From assembly GCF_018614095.1 (NCBI RefSeq), contig NZ_JAGGOY010000110.1, forward strand, positions 1-58,614: 58,614 bases of DNA, in the 5' to 3' direction. The DNA comes from Streptomyces sp. ISL-87. Lineage in GTDB: Bacteria > Actinomycetota > Actinomycetes > Streptomycetales > Streptomycetaceae. The position numbers and the translations under genes are program-made. Each line of letters opens with the position of its first letter. Positions within the stretch are counted from its first letter, which is position 1. Of the stretch, positions 1 to 8,122 are shown in pieces. Under the pieces are notes generated by a model. That model saw only the letters and a program-made list of their open reading frames with translations. It was not told the DNA's origin and did not search any database.

Positions 1-75
1 CCCCCCCCCCCCCCCCCCACACACACACACAGCCACACCACTTCACGTTTGGCAGCCAACGCTCTTCCTCCGGGC
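1..75. other. Low-complexity window edge
   Basis: The window opens with 18 consecutive C followed by an alternating A/C run and then ordinary sequence. No gene is supported here. A homopolymer plus dinucleotide run exactly at the edge may be a contig-end artefact. Confidence 0.5.
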
Positions 76-480
76 TCAGCGCCAGGTGTTGGTGTCCACG
101 ATCTCGCCGGTCTCCACGTCGATGCGGCCCTGGAAATCACCCGCGTTGCGCGTGACCATGATCAGAAGAGGCCGCCCGTCCTGCAGGAAGGCGGCATAGA
201 AGCCGTGCATGTCGTGCCGCTCGTACACCAGGTCACTCGGCGGGTGCAGCCGGAAGCGCTCCGAGCCGTCGGCCCGGTAGACCACCGCGTTGTCCGACGG
301 GGTGAAGGGTGCGCTGTTGATGGCTTCCAGCACCAGCGGCTCGTCGTACTCCCGCCACGCCAGGACAATCTGTGGTGGCAGCTCGTACTGTTTCTCGACG
401 TTCCCCGCCGGGCCGCTCCACCGGACCGTGGTGTCGCCCCGGGCCCAGGTGACCACGACGCCGGAATCGTCTTCTGTCAC
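76..480 (-). CDS. Hypothetical protein, possible immunity protein of the displaced Rhs tip
   Basis: A 134-residue acidic soluble protein with no membrane segment or signal peptide. I do not recognise the family. The GTG at 480 is chosen because a GGGAG-type ribosome-binding site lies about 8 bases upstream; an ATG at 540 would add 20 unstructured residues. It is the last gene of a minus-strand series, about 170 bases beyond the end of a displaced Rhs C-terminal fragment. That is the usual place of an immunity gene in Rhs tip arrays, so immunity to a lost or degraded toxin is a positional inference only. Confidence 0.55.
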   Translation of the reverse strand: MTEDDSGVVVTWARGDTTVRWSGPAGNVEKQYELPPQIVLAWREYDEPLVLEAINSAPFTPSDNAVVYRADGSERFRLHPPSDLVYERHDMHGFYAAFLQDGRPLLIMVTRNAGDFQGRIDVETGEIVDTNTWR

Positions 481-650
481 TTGGGAATCTCCCTGGGTGG
501 GCCGACTGGGATCAGTCCGGCTCGGTCTTCGAAATTCCATGATCTCTATCTGACCCGCGCCGCCGGGAAGGTGTCCCAGCTTCGGCTGCCTTTCGGGGCA
601 CCACGGCCAGTGGTACCCGGGTCGGATGCGTGACCCCGATGTGGCCGCCG

Positions 651-1300
651 TCAGAGGTTCAGGCTGACAATCCAGTAGTCGTATTCCTCTGCGGTGATAC
701 CGCAGATGTGGTGGCCGGATGGGGACCGGGCGATGAATTCGATTCGTCCTTGGTCACCGATGCGGCGGCCTGTCTCGCGGCCCAGCGCATCCCGTTCGAA
801 GGCGAGCCGTCGGCCCGAGGTGGGTCAGGTCAGTCCGGTGGCCGGCCGCATCGTACGTCCACTCGGCGGTCGCGCCGGACGGGGTGGTCCGGGAGACGAC
901 GCGGCTGAGCTCATCGTACGCACGGGTCAGGGTCCGCCCGTCGGCCGACTCCTCCCGGATCCGGCCGAACCGGTCGCGGAGGTACGTCACGGTGCCCCCG
1001 GGCCCGGTGACCGTTTCGATCCGGTCCGAGTAGTCGTACTCGTAGCGGGTGACCGCACCGTCCGACTCGTTCAGGATCAGGTTGTCGAGGACGTCGTACT
1101 CCAGGCGGACGGCCTGGCCTGCCGCATTGATGCGGGTGACCAGCCGACCGTCCGCGTCATGGACGTAGCGCAGGTTGCGGCCGTCGAAGTCGGTCTCCGA
1201 CTCCGGCATACCGGCGGCGTCGTACAGGTACCGCCAGCTGAGCCCGTGCGGGTTGACCACCTCGCTCAGGCCCAGTCGTGCGTCGTGGACGAAGGTGGCT
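651..1300 (-). pseudogene. Displaced (orphan) Rhs C-terminal fragment, frameshifted
   Basis: Minus-strand translation from about 1300 gives clear YD-type repeats (for example SWRYLYDAAG and WTYDAAGHRTDLTH). They align with the middle of the large Rhs gene next door, but there is no start, no N-terminal region and no DPxGL core end. Near 825-840 the frame breaks. The next frame continues Rhs-like (RLAFERDALGRETGRRIG), then leaves the repeats for about 30 residues ending in EYDYWIVSLNL and a TGA at 651-653. This is the pattern of an orphan tip, a silent cassette that can replace the tip of the full-length Rhs gene by recombination in the shared repeats. The frameshift and missing core end suggest decay. 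Confidence 0.75.
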
Positions 1301-1781
1301 AGAAGTTGGGTGGGCCCTGAAGTTCTCCAAGCCGTCTCGCGAGGCTGGATGCGGACTCCTTGCCGCATGACAGGACAACGGAGAGTTTGCTGAGCGTCAC
1401 ACCCTCGGGTCGCTTGGTGTAGGACCACCGCTGACCAGCGCGCCATAGGCTTCTGAAAAACTCCTCGCGAGCAACGTCATCCCCGGAAAGGACGCTCTCC
1501 GCGGATTCGATGATCAGGACGTGGTAATCCGACGAAAGCCATCGGAGGTCGCGAAGGCAATCATAGAATGCATTCCAGTTCCATCCAAAATATTCGGGGA
1601 ACTTTAGCAATTCATCGAACTGCTGAAACGTTGAGATCTCGTCGGGCATATCTTGCCCACTCAGGCGCACCACGTAAACGCTGCCCGACGTGGGCAGGAG
1701 TTCATCAAGAGGCATGCCACCGCCTGTCGTGATGATGTGCATCCACGGGGCGATACGGATTGCCGGTTCCTCTTCTGTCAT
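1299..1781 (-). CDS. Barstar-family immunity protein
   Basis: A 160-residue protein with a barstar-like core: a strand (VYVVRLSGQD), then FPEYFGWNWNAFYDCLRDL. The last matches the barstar helix and loop that block the barnase active site (compare YYGENLDALWDCLTG in barstar). The ATG at 1781 shares one base with the TGA of the upstream Rhs gene, which argues for translational coupling; an ATG four codons earlier is possible. Barstar proteins inhibit barnase/RNase T1-fold ribonucleases, and the tip of the adjacent Rhs protein looks like exactly that. The predicted role is cytoplasmic self-protection. The last few residues overlap the displaced Rhs fragment, so this end may be a recombination junction. 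Confidence 0.88.
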   Translation of the reverse strand: MTEEEPAIRIAPWMHIITTGGGMPLDELLPTSGSVYVVRLSGQDMPDEISTFQQFDELLKFPEYFGWNWNAFYDCLRDLRWLSSDYHVLIIESAESVLSGDDVAREEFFRSLWRAGQRWSYTKRPEGVTLSKLSVVLSCGKESASSLARRLGELQGPPNF

Positions 1782-4700
1782 CAGTTCACCCATCTGGGAC
1801 TTTCGCCCACAATGTACGTCTGATAGTGAGTTGGAGTGTAGTAGGCGGACCCATCGCTGCCGAACACCCAGCGCTCACCGCCTGGCTTAGGGTTGTCTGG
1901 TGATGGGTAGGTCCCATATTCGTTATAGGTGATCGGCTTGCCTGAAGGTTCGTGGGTGGGAAGTTGGTAGCCGCCATTTTTGCCGCTGTTTTCAAATGGC
2001 TCAGTCCACCACTTCGGCCCATAGAAGCCGGGTCCACCCCCCCAGCCCCAACCTTCCTTGCGCACGTCCTGAAGGACTTCCATGGCCTCCTTAGGGATGG
2101 ACTTGGGTACCCATCCTTCAATTTTGTCAACGTCCCCCAGCGTTTCTCCCGGGGTGAAGGCCGGGCAGCCTGCCAGCCCCATGGGGTCGACCCATGTGTG
2201 GGGATTGGGGACATAACCCGCCGGGTTGGGCGCTGGGGTGAGGCCCAGGGGGTCATGGCTGAGATAGCGGGCGGTTTCGGGGTCGTAGTGGCGGAAGTGG
2301 TTGTAGTGGAGGCCCGTTTCTGGGTCGAAGTACTGGCCTGGGAAGCGAAGTGGGGTGTACGCCCTGCTGGTGGACGCCCAGGTTGTGGTGCCCCACAGGG
2401 TGGTGCGGGTGTGCCAGGCCAGTGTGCCGGACTCGTCGATCAGTTCTGTGGGGGCGCCCACCAGGTCGGTGATGATGGTGAAGAAGCGGGTGTCTATGAC
2501 CTCTTGGGGCGTTTTCCGGTCCAGGAGGCGTTCTCGCTGGGTCAGGGGCTGCAGGCCCTTGTGGTCCCAGGTGAGCACTATCGAATGGGAGAGGTCCGGC
2601 GATTCCGTTGTCTGTTCGCACAGGGTCGTGCCGTCCCAGGTGAACGTGACTTGTTCGAGGACCGTCGTGCCGTCGGCGGCGAGGCGCTGCTTAGAAGTGC
2701 GGCGGCCGAGGGCGTCGTACGCGTAGCGCCATACAGCGCCGTCGGGGGTGGTCACCGTACGCAAGCGGTCCTCGGCGTCCCACTCGTAGCGCCAGGTGTC
2801 CGGTTTGCCGGACAGGCGGGTTCTCCGGCGCAGGGTGACACGGCCCAATGCATCGTGCTCGTAGTGCATCCTGCCCGCGCGCGTGATCGTCGTGCCGGTG
2901 TACTCGCGAGGGCCCACGGCGTCCTGGCCGGGGTGGGTGGACGGCCAGGAGGCTGTCGTCTGGTTGCCCGCCTCGTCGTAGGCGTACCGCTCGGTCCAAC
3001 CCTCCGCGCGGACGGCAGTGACCCGGCCGGCTGCGTCCAGGTCGAAGGTCTTCGCGCCCATGAGCTGATCGTCCAGGCCGATCAGGTTGCCGTCGGCACG
3101 GTACGTGTAGTCGCGGCGCTGGATGCTGTGACCGGCGCCGGTGACGTGTTGGGTGGTGAGGCGGCCCCCGTGGTCGTACCGGGACGACAGCGTGACCGTC
3201 TCGCCGATCCGGCGGGTGATCTCCTGGCCGACCGCGTCGTAGCCGAAGGTGATGGTGCTGCCGGACGTGGTCAGGGAGGTGCGGGAGCCGACCGCGTCGT
3301 AGGTCCAGGTGCTGACCGCCCCCGTCGGGGTCGTGCGGGTCGTGCGGCGGCCGAGCTCGTCGTACGCGTACGCCGTCGTCCCGCCGTTGACGGTCTCGAA
3401 CTTGAGGCGGCCGTACCGGTCGCGGAGGCGCGTGAGCGTGGCATCCGCGTTGACCGCTTCCGCGAGTTGGTCGCCGGAGTCGTACGCGAATGTCGTCACA
3501 GCGCCCGCGGCGTCCTTGCGGACGACTCGGTCCAGCTCGTCCCGCTCGTAGCGGATGGTTTGGCCGAGCATGTCCGTCCGGGAAACGAGCCGCCCCGCCG
3601 CGTCCCTTTCGTACGTTAGCGTCCGGTCGCCGAAGTCGGTCTCGGACGTGACCCGGCCGACCGGGTCGTACACGTAGTCCCAGGTCAGGCCCTGGGGGTT
3701 GGTGACCTGAGTGAGGTGGAGATCGGTGTCGTAGCTGAACTCGTAGCGGAAACCGTCCGGCCCCGTGCGGGCGGTCAGGACATCGAAGTCCGTGTACTCG
3801 AAGGTCGTGACCCCGCCAAGAACGTCAACGTGGGCGACGCAGTTGCCCTCGCCGTCGTATGTCCATGACTGCTCGCTGCCGTCGGCCTCGATACGGCGGG
3901 CAAGTTTGCCCTCGACCGTCCACTCCAGGCGCGTGACGGCACCCAGCGGGTCGGTGATCGACGCGGCTCGGCTGAAGGCGTCACGCTCGTAGCGCGTGGT
4001 CGCCCCCAGCGGATCGGTTATGGCTAGGGGCAGACCGGCCTTGTCGGGAACGACTGTCGTGGTGTTCCCGAGCGCATCGGTGACGGAGGTGACGATGCCG
4101 GTCTCGTCGTAGGTGAAGTGGGTGGTTGCTCCGGACGGGTCTGTGACCGACGTCCGGTTGCCGTTTGTGTCGAATCTCTGACGCGTGACATTGCCGTCGG
4201 TACCAACGGCGCGTATCGGGAGCCCGATTTCGTTGTACTCGGCTCGTGCCTGCTGTCCGTCCGGGCGCTCGACCACGGTCACGCGGCCCCGCTCGTCGAA
4301 GGTGGCGCGGCTCACGTGGCCCAGCGGATCGGTCCGTGACAGCAGTCGGTTGTAGCGGTCGTATTCGAAGCGGGTGACCGCGCCCAGAGGGTCGATCTCG
4401 GCGACTACCTGTGAGCGGTCATTGATCAAGTAACGCTCGGTGTGCCCCAGACCGCTGGTGAGGGTGGTCATGCGGAGCCCGGTTGCGGGATCGACATCGT
4501 CCCAGGTGAAGGTGGATTCGAGGTGTCCGTTCGTGCCTGACTGGTAGGTGCAGCGGTCCTGATCGTCGTAGACGTAGTCGAAGCGGCTTCCGTTGGTGTC
4601 AGTCCACGAGGTGATGCGGCCGTGTTCGTCGCAGTCGAAGCTCAGGGGGCGGCCGGAGGAGTTGGTGACCGATGTGAGATGGCCATCGGTGTAGCCGTAG

Positions 4701-6439
4701 CGCAGGATCTCCTGGTCGGATCCGTCCGTCGCAGCTCCCTTGAGGTGGAGGGCCGTCACTCGGCCTGCGCTCGTGGTGAGCTTCAGGTGGTAGCCGGCGT
4801 GGTGGACGATCGCCGTCGGAGCACCCGCCTCGTCGTGCTCGAAGGTGACCCAGCGGCCGTTGCGGTCGTCGATCTGGGCCAGGAGCGCGAGCTCGTCGCT
4901 GTGGTCGGCGAAGTGCCAGACCCTGCCGGTGTCGGGATCGGTGATGGTGTAACCGCCCGGGACCCGGTCCAGTGGCCACTGCCTGCCGTGCGAGGGCATG
5001 ACCGGAACCCCGGGGGCCGGGTGGGGATAGGCGAGGACACTGCCCTCGTCGCAGCTGAAGATCACGCCCGCAGAATCGATCTCCAGCCGCTGGTCAACCG
5101 TGGACGACCACGTTGACCCGAACCAGCGCCCGGAGCGGCGTGCGGAGTCGAAGGTGCGCCGGAAGACGAGGGGAAGCGCGCCGGGCAGAGCGATGTCGGT
5201 CGCGGGCAGCAGCATGCGGCCGGTCGCAATGTCGACCGGGTCCCTCCTGCACACCGTCTCGCCGCACCGCTTGCCGTTGCTGTCCGGGTTCTGTTCGTGA
5301 TCCCCGCGGCTGCCGCCCGGCTTCTTGTCGTCCAGGTGCTTGGCGGCCGAGCCGAGCCTTTTCGCGGAGCCCAGGCCCTTGGAGCCGATGAGGTCCGGGA
5401 TGAATTTGCCGATGCCCTCGTTGGAGTCCTTCATGAACTCGTCGAGCATCTGCTTGCCCGCGCCCCACGGGTCGTTGGCCATGGTGAGCAGGCCCGTGAC
5501 CGTCGAGTTGAGGTTCGTCCGGTACTCGGCGGGATGCGAGATGTTGTAGAAGTCCAACGGGTTTAGCGCGCGGGCGAAGTTGAGGGTGCCGGCTGTGCCC
5601 TTGAGCACGCCGCCCGCAAAGTGCGTCTCGGCGAGCTCCAGGTAGTCCAGACCGTCGCTGAGCTGCTCGGAGTACGAGGGCTTCTTCGGGGCCTTGTCGC
5701 GGGCCGCGCAGACTGCCGTACGGGTCGTCTCCGCGACCTCGTTGCGCTGCTTGCGGGCGCTGGTGAGCTTTTCCTTGGCAGCGGAGGTGAGGGGCTTTCC
5801 GGGGTCGTCGAAGTCATCGGACGGCCTCGGCGGCAGGTGGTCCTGCTTCGCCTTCACCGCGTCCTTGTAGGCATCAGCCTGCTTGTCGTACGCGTTGCGG
5901 GCGTCGGAGGAGACCTTCTGCGCGTGCTCGTAGTCCGCCAGGGCCTCCTTCGCCTGGCCCTGCGCCCACTCCACGGTCTCGGCGAAACGGCCCATCGCGT
6001 CGGCGGCCTTGCCGAAGGCCTCGGCGGCCTCGAACCAGCGGGGCGGCTCCTTGGCCACCGCCTCCCGGAAGGCGTCCGCGGACTTGCCCTTGAGACCCTC
6101 GGGCTCCCCGATGCCCTTGAGGCCGTTGCCGACCTGCTCAAAGGAGGCCTTGAAGTCGTTCAGGTGCGAGACCTGGTCCCGTATCTTGGCGACGCTGCCA
6201 TAGACCAGCTTCTTCGGATCGTCGGTCTGGCCGAGCTCGAGTTCCTCCACGTCCGCGCCGAGCCGGTTGGCGGCGGAGCGGCTCTTGTCGCGGATCCAGT
6301 CGCCGGCATCGTCGAGGCCGATGTCCTCCGCCACGTCGGCCGTCTTGTTGCCAGCCCACTCGATGGCGTCGCCGACCCCCTCGACGGCGTCCTCGGCCAC
6401 GTCCTCGACCGAGTCGGGTATGTAGTCGCGCCATCCCAT
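1781..6439 (-). CDS. Rhs/YD-repeat polymorphic toxin with barnase-like RNase C-terminus
   Basis: A 1552-residue protein. Residues 1-330 form an acidic helical region resembling the type VII secretion signal domain of actinobacterial Rhs proteins (about 80-210 is WXG-like helical). About 395-470 matches DUF6531 (GETVCRRDPVDIATG). YD repeats run to about 1360, then the core end (PLRFPGQYFDPETGLHYNHF, closing with DPMGL near 1420). The tip, 1425-1552, carries residues in the order of barnase/RNase Sa: Glu1507 (YNEYG), Arg1523 (GERWVF) and His1538 (THYQTY). The spacing and the SDGSAYYTPTHYQT stretch parallel the barnase end. Predicted role: a contact- or secretion-delivered guanyl-preferring RNase held in the Rhs shell. 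Start ATG overlaps the previous stop by one base. Toxin activity is inference. Confidence 0.9.
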   Translation of the reverse strand: MGWRDYIPDSVEDVAEDAVEGVGDAIEWAGNKTADVAEDIGLDDAGDWIRDKSRSAANRLGADVEELELGQTDDPKKLVYGSVAKIRDQVSHLNDFKASFEQVGNGLKGIGEPEGLKGKSADAFREAVAKEPPRWFEAAEAFGKAADAMGRFAETVEWAQGQAKEALADYEHAQKVSSDARNAYDKQADAYKDAVKAKQDHLPPRPSDDFDDPGKPLTSAAKEKLTSARKQRNEVAETTRTAVCAARDKAPKKPSYSEQLSDGLDYLELAETHFAGGVLKGTAGTLNFARALNPLDFYNISHPAEYRTNLNSTVTGLLTMANDPWGAGKQMLDEFMKDSNEGIGKFIPDLIGSKGLGSAKRLGSAAKHLDDKKPGGSRGDHEQNPDSNGKRCGETVCRRDPVDIATGRMLLPATDIALPGALPLVFRRTFDSARRSGRWFGSTWSSTVDQRLEIDSAGVIFSCDEGSVLAYPHPAPGVPVMPSHGRQWPLDRVPGGYTITDPDTGRVWHFADHSDELALLAQIDDRNGRWVTFEHDEAGAPTAIVHHAGYHLKLTTSAGRVTALHLKGAATDGSDQEILRYGYTDGHLTSVTNSSGRPLSFDCDEHGRITSWTDTNGSRFDYVYDDQDRCTYQSGTNGHLESTFTWDDVDPATGLRMTTLTSGLGHTERYLINDRSQVVAEIDPLGAVTRFEYDRYNRLLSRTDPLGHVSRATFDERGRVTVVERPDGQQARAEYNEIGLPIRAVGTDGNVTRQRFDTNGNRTSVTDPSGATTHFTYDETGIVTSVTDALGNTTTVVPDKAGLPLAITDPLGATTRYERDAFSRAASITDPLGAVTRLEWTVEGKLARRIEADGSEQSWTYDGEGNCVAHVDVLGGVTTFEYTDFDVLTARTGPDGFRYEFSYDTDLHLTQVTNPQGLTWDYVYDPVGRVTSETDFGDRTLTYERDAAGRLVSRTDMLGQTIRYERDELDRVVRKDAAGAVTTFAYDSGDQLAEAVNADATLTRLRDRYGRLKFETVNGGTTAYAYDELGRRTTRTTPTGAVSTWTYDAVGSRTSLTTSGSTITFGYDAVGQEITRRIGETVTLSSRYDHGGRLTTQHVTGAGHSIQRRDYTYRADGNLIGLDDQLMGAKTFDLDAAGRVTAVRAEGWTERYAYDEAGNQTTASWPSTHPGQDAVGPREYTGTTITRAGRMHYEHDALGRVTLRRRTRLSGKPDTWRYEWDAEDRLRTVTTPDGAVWRYAYDALGRRTSKQRLAADGTTVLEQVTFTWDGTTLCEQTTESPDLSHSIVLTWDHKGLQPLTQRERLLDRKTPQEVIDTRFFTIITDLVGAPTELIDESGTLAWHTRTTLWGTTTWASTSRAYTPLRFPGQYFDPETGLHYNHFRHYDPETARYLSHDPLGLTPAPNPAGYVPNPHTWVDPMGLAGCPAFTPGETLGDVDKIEGWVPKSIPKEAMEVLQDVRKEGWGWGGGPGFYGPKWWTEPFENSGKNGGYQLPTHEPSGKPITYNEYGTYPSPDNPKPGGERWVFGSDGSAYYTPTHYQTYIVGESPRWVN

Positions 6440-7002
6440 CAGTTACCGCCCCCGTTGCCGTCAGCCTGGTCCAGCAGGTCCTTCAGCGAACCGATCTTGC
6501 CGGTGGAGGTCAGCGTGTCCTTGGTCTCCGACCAGTTCTTCTTGATGTCCTCGCGGCTCTTCTCGAAGGACTCGGAGCTGTAGTCCGGCTTGTAGACATC
6601 AGCCCGCCAGATGTCGTCCCAGTCCTTCTTCTCGATCTCGTCCTCGCTCGCATGCGGATTGCCGTACGCGGCATTGGCGACCACCTTGAAGGCACCCTGC
6701 ATGTACTGGTCCTCCTCCCAGATCGTGCCTGCGGCGATGCCGAGGGACTGGGCGAGGGTGCTGGCATCCTGTACGAGGCTCCGCACGCCCCACTCCCAGC
6801 GCTCGCAGAAGTCCTCGAAGTCGGCGGCCAGCCCAGCGTGCCCGGCCTCCATCCCCGTCATCGACAAGTTACTGAACCCCGCGCCCTGCGAGGCGCCCGC
6901 CGCGTCCGACGACTCACACAGCTCGGAGATCGCCGCGCGCAGACCGTCCTGAATGTTCTTGACCGCGGCAGGCGAGACCTCCAGGTCCCCATCGCCGGCC
7001 AT
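6439..7002 (-). CDS. ESX/WXG100-like helper of the Rhs toxin
   Basis: A 187-residue protein, largely helical and acidic. Its first 110 residues resemble a WXG100/ESX protein: a helix rich in Ala and Ser, then FCERWEWGVRSL with tryptophans near the turn, then a second helix. The C-terminal 70 residues are charged and end in Gly/Asn. Start ATG at 7002 and stop at 6439 each overlap the neighbouring gene by one base (TGATG). It precedes an Rhs gene whose N-terminus also looks like a type VII substrate, so it probably acts as chaperone or export partner. No ESX core components are in the window. Confidence 0.72.
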   Translation of the reverse strand: MAGDGDLEVSPAAVKNIQDGLRAAISELCESSDAAGASQGAGFSNLSMTGMEAGHAGLAADFEDFCERWEWGVRSLVQDASTLAQSLGIAAGTIWEEDQYMQGAFKVVANAAYGNPHASEDEIEKKDWDDIWRADVYKPDYSSESFEKSREDIKKNWSETKDTLTSTGKIGSLKDLLDQADGNGGGN

Positions 7003-7430
7003 CAGGCAGCGTCCCCGTGATCGACGTCCACCGCATACGCATCGGGGACGATCCCCGCGACCGGCGGAAAGAACATGGAACCGTCCTCGTCGGCCACGTT
7101 GACGGCGATACCCGCCGGTCCGTCGGCCATCGGGGCCACCGCATCCACAAGCCGCGCACCCAGGATCGAGAGGTAAGGCCACTCCCGGTCGGCCTCCGCA
7201 CGCGCCTCCGCAAAGCGGGCCAGCGCCTCTTCATCCGTGAACGCATACAGCCAACGGATCCCGCCCCGGACTGCGGACATCAGGCCGCCATGGGAACCGT
7301 CAGGGTCGCTGAGACCGTTGGCGTCGGCGGCGAGCGGAACGAGCAGCACAGCCCGTCGGAACTCACCCACCAACCGAGCCGGATCACCCCCGCCATCCCG
7401 GATGGCTGCTATCTCCCCGGTCAATTCCAT
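7002..7430 (-). CDS. SseB-like protein
   Basis: A 142-residue protein resembling the SseB N-terminal domain family, with motifs such as FRRAVLLVPL, then RWLYAFTDEEALARFAE. In actinobacteria, SseB-like genes commonly neighbour type VII or Rhs cassettes; their function is not established. The ATG at 7430 follows a GGGGG stretch at good spacing; an ATG at 7439 is too close to it. It is the first gene of the four-gene operon and its TGA overlaps the next ATG by one base. A role in chaperoning or regulating toxin export is inferred from position. Confidence 0.68.
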   Translation of the reverse strand: MELTGEIAAIRDGGGDPARLVGEFRRAVLLVPLAADANGLSDPDGSHGGLMSAVRGGIRWLYAFTDEEALARFAEARAEADREWPYLSILGARLVDAVAPMADGPAGIAVNVADEDGSMFFPPVAGIVPDAYAVDVDHGDAA

Positions 7431-7439
7431 GATCTTCAT

Positions 7440-7740
7440 CCCCCAAGTGCTGGTCAGCGACCCAGAGGGAACCGTATCTTGGGTGATTGCGCCGCTTTCA
7501 GGGGGATCTCTGCCGTGCGACGTGTCGCCTACGGTCCGGCGCCAGGGGTTCGAGTTCATCGGCGAAGTGGGAACGCACCTCCTGTTCGGAGGCACCGTCC
7601 TGAACATCGACACAGAGCCTGCTCCCCGAGGTCGATCTGGCAGCGTCCGAAGCGGCGGCCAAACTGGTGCCTCGTGCCCGCCCGTCCGCGTCCTGACCAG
7701 GGGATGACGGACCGTCCGCTCACGCAGAGGTTCGAAAACG
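7440..7740. other. Intergenic, possible gene remnant
   Basis: About 300 bases between the toxin operon and the tRNA-Lys terminator with no intact gene. The plus strand shows GC3-rich coding-like stretches (VRRQGFEFIGEVGTHLLFGG, and in another frame LLPEVDLAASEAAAKLVP) without a shared frame. This may be a frameshifted remnant. It should also contain the promoter of the operon reading leftwards. Confidence 0.3.
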
Positions 7741-7782
7741 ACTGAGCGCCCCGCCCGGCCGAAACCGGGTGGGGCGCTCAGT
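7741..7782 (-). terminator. Hairpin downstream of tRNA-Lys
   Basis: An inverted repeat (ACTGAGCGCCCC... GGGGCGCTCAGT) forms a long GC-rich stem without a T-run, typical of Streptomyces terminators. It lies about 35 bases past the 3' end of the minus-strand tRNA-Lys. Confidence 0.65.
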
Positions 7783-7818
7783 CGCAGGTCAGGGGGTGTT
7801 TCCTTGACCCAGGAGCGG

Positions 7819-7891
7819 TAGGCCATGTCGGACTCGAACCGACAACCAACGGATTAAAAGTCCGCTGCTCTGCCAATTGAGCTAATGGCCC
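7819..7891 (-). tRNA. tRNA-Lys(TTT)
   Basis: Complete cloverleaf of 73 nt on the minus strand: acceptor stem GGGCCAT/ATGGCCT, anticodon loop CTTTTAA giving TTT, T loop TTCGAGT, discriminator A. CCA is not encoded. Confidence 0.96.
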
Positions 7892-8060
7892 TCCACGTGC
7901 TCACCCCAGAGCATAGCCGGACCGCACGGGCCAGCCGATCGGATATCGGTTGACCGGCCCGGTCGTCATCAGTTCAGGCGGGCTGTGCACCCCAGCCTCC
8001 GCCGTTTTGCACGTGCTTGTCCAACTTGCCCGTGCCCTGGCCGGTGTAGCGCCGGAGCAC

Positions 8061-8101
8061 GACAGGGCCCGTACGACACCTGGTGTCGTACGGGCCCTGT
8101 C
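8061..8101 (-). terminator. Terminator of the DEAD-box helicase gene
   Basis: A perfect inverted repeat with 19-bp arms (GACAGGGCCCGTACGACAC and its complement) around a 3-base loop, about 20 bases beyond the helicase stop codon. It is one of the strongest hairpins in the window. Confidence 0.85.
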
Positions 8102-8122
8102 AGGCGATCAGTTCAGCTGGGA

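Noticed and set aside
1..40. Poly-C and CA run as a chromosomal telomere
   Set aside because: Streptomyces telomeres are palindromic clusters, not homopolymers; the surrounding core genes also argue for an internal position.
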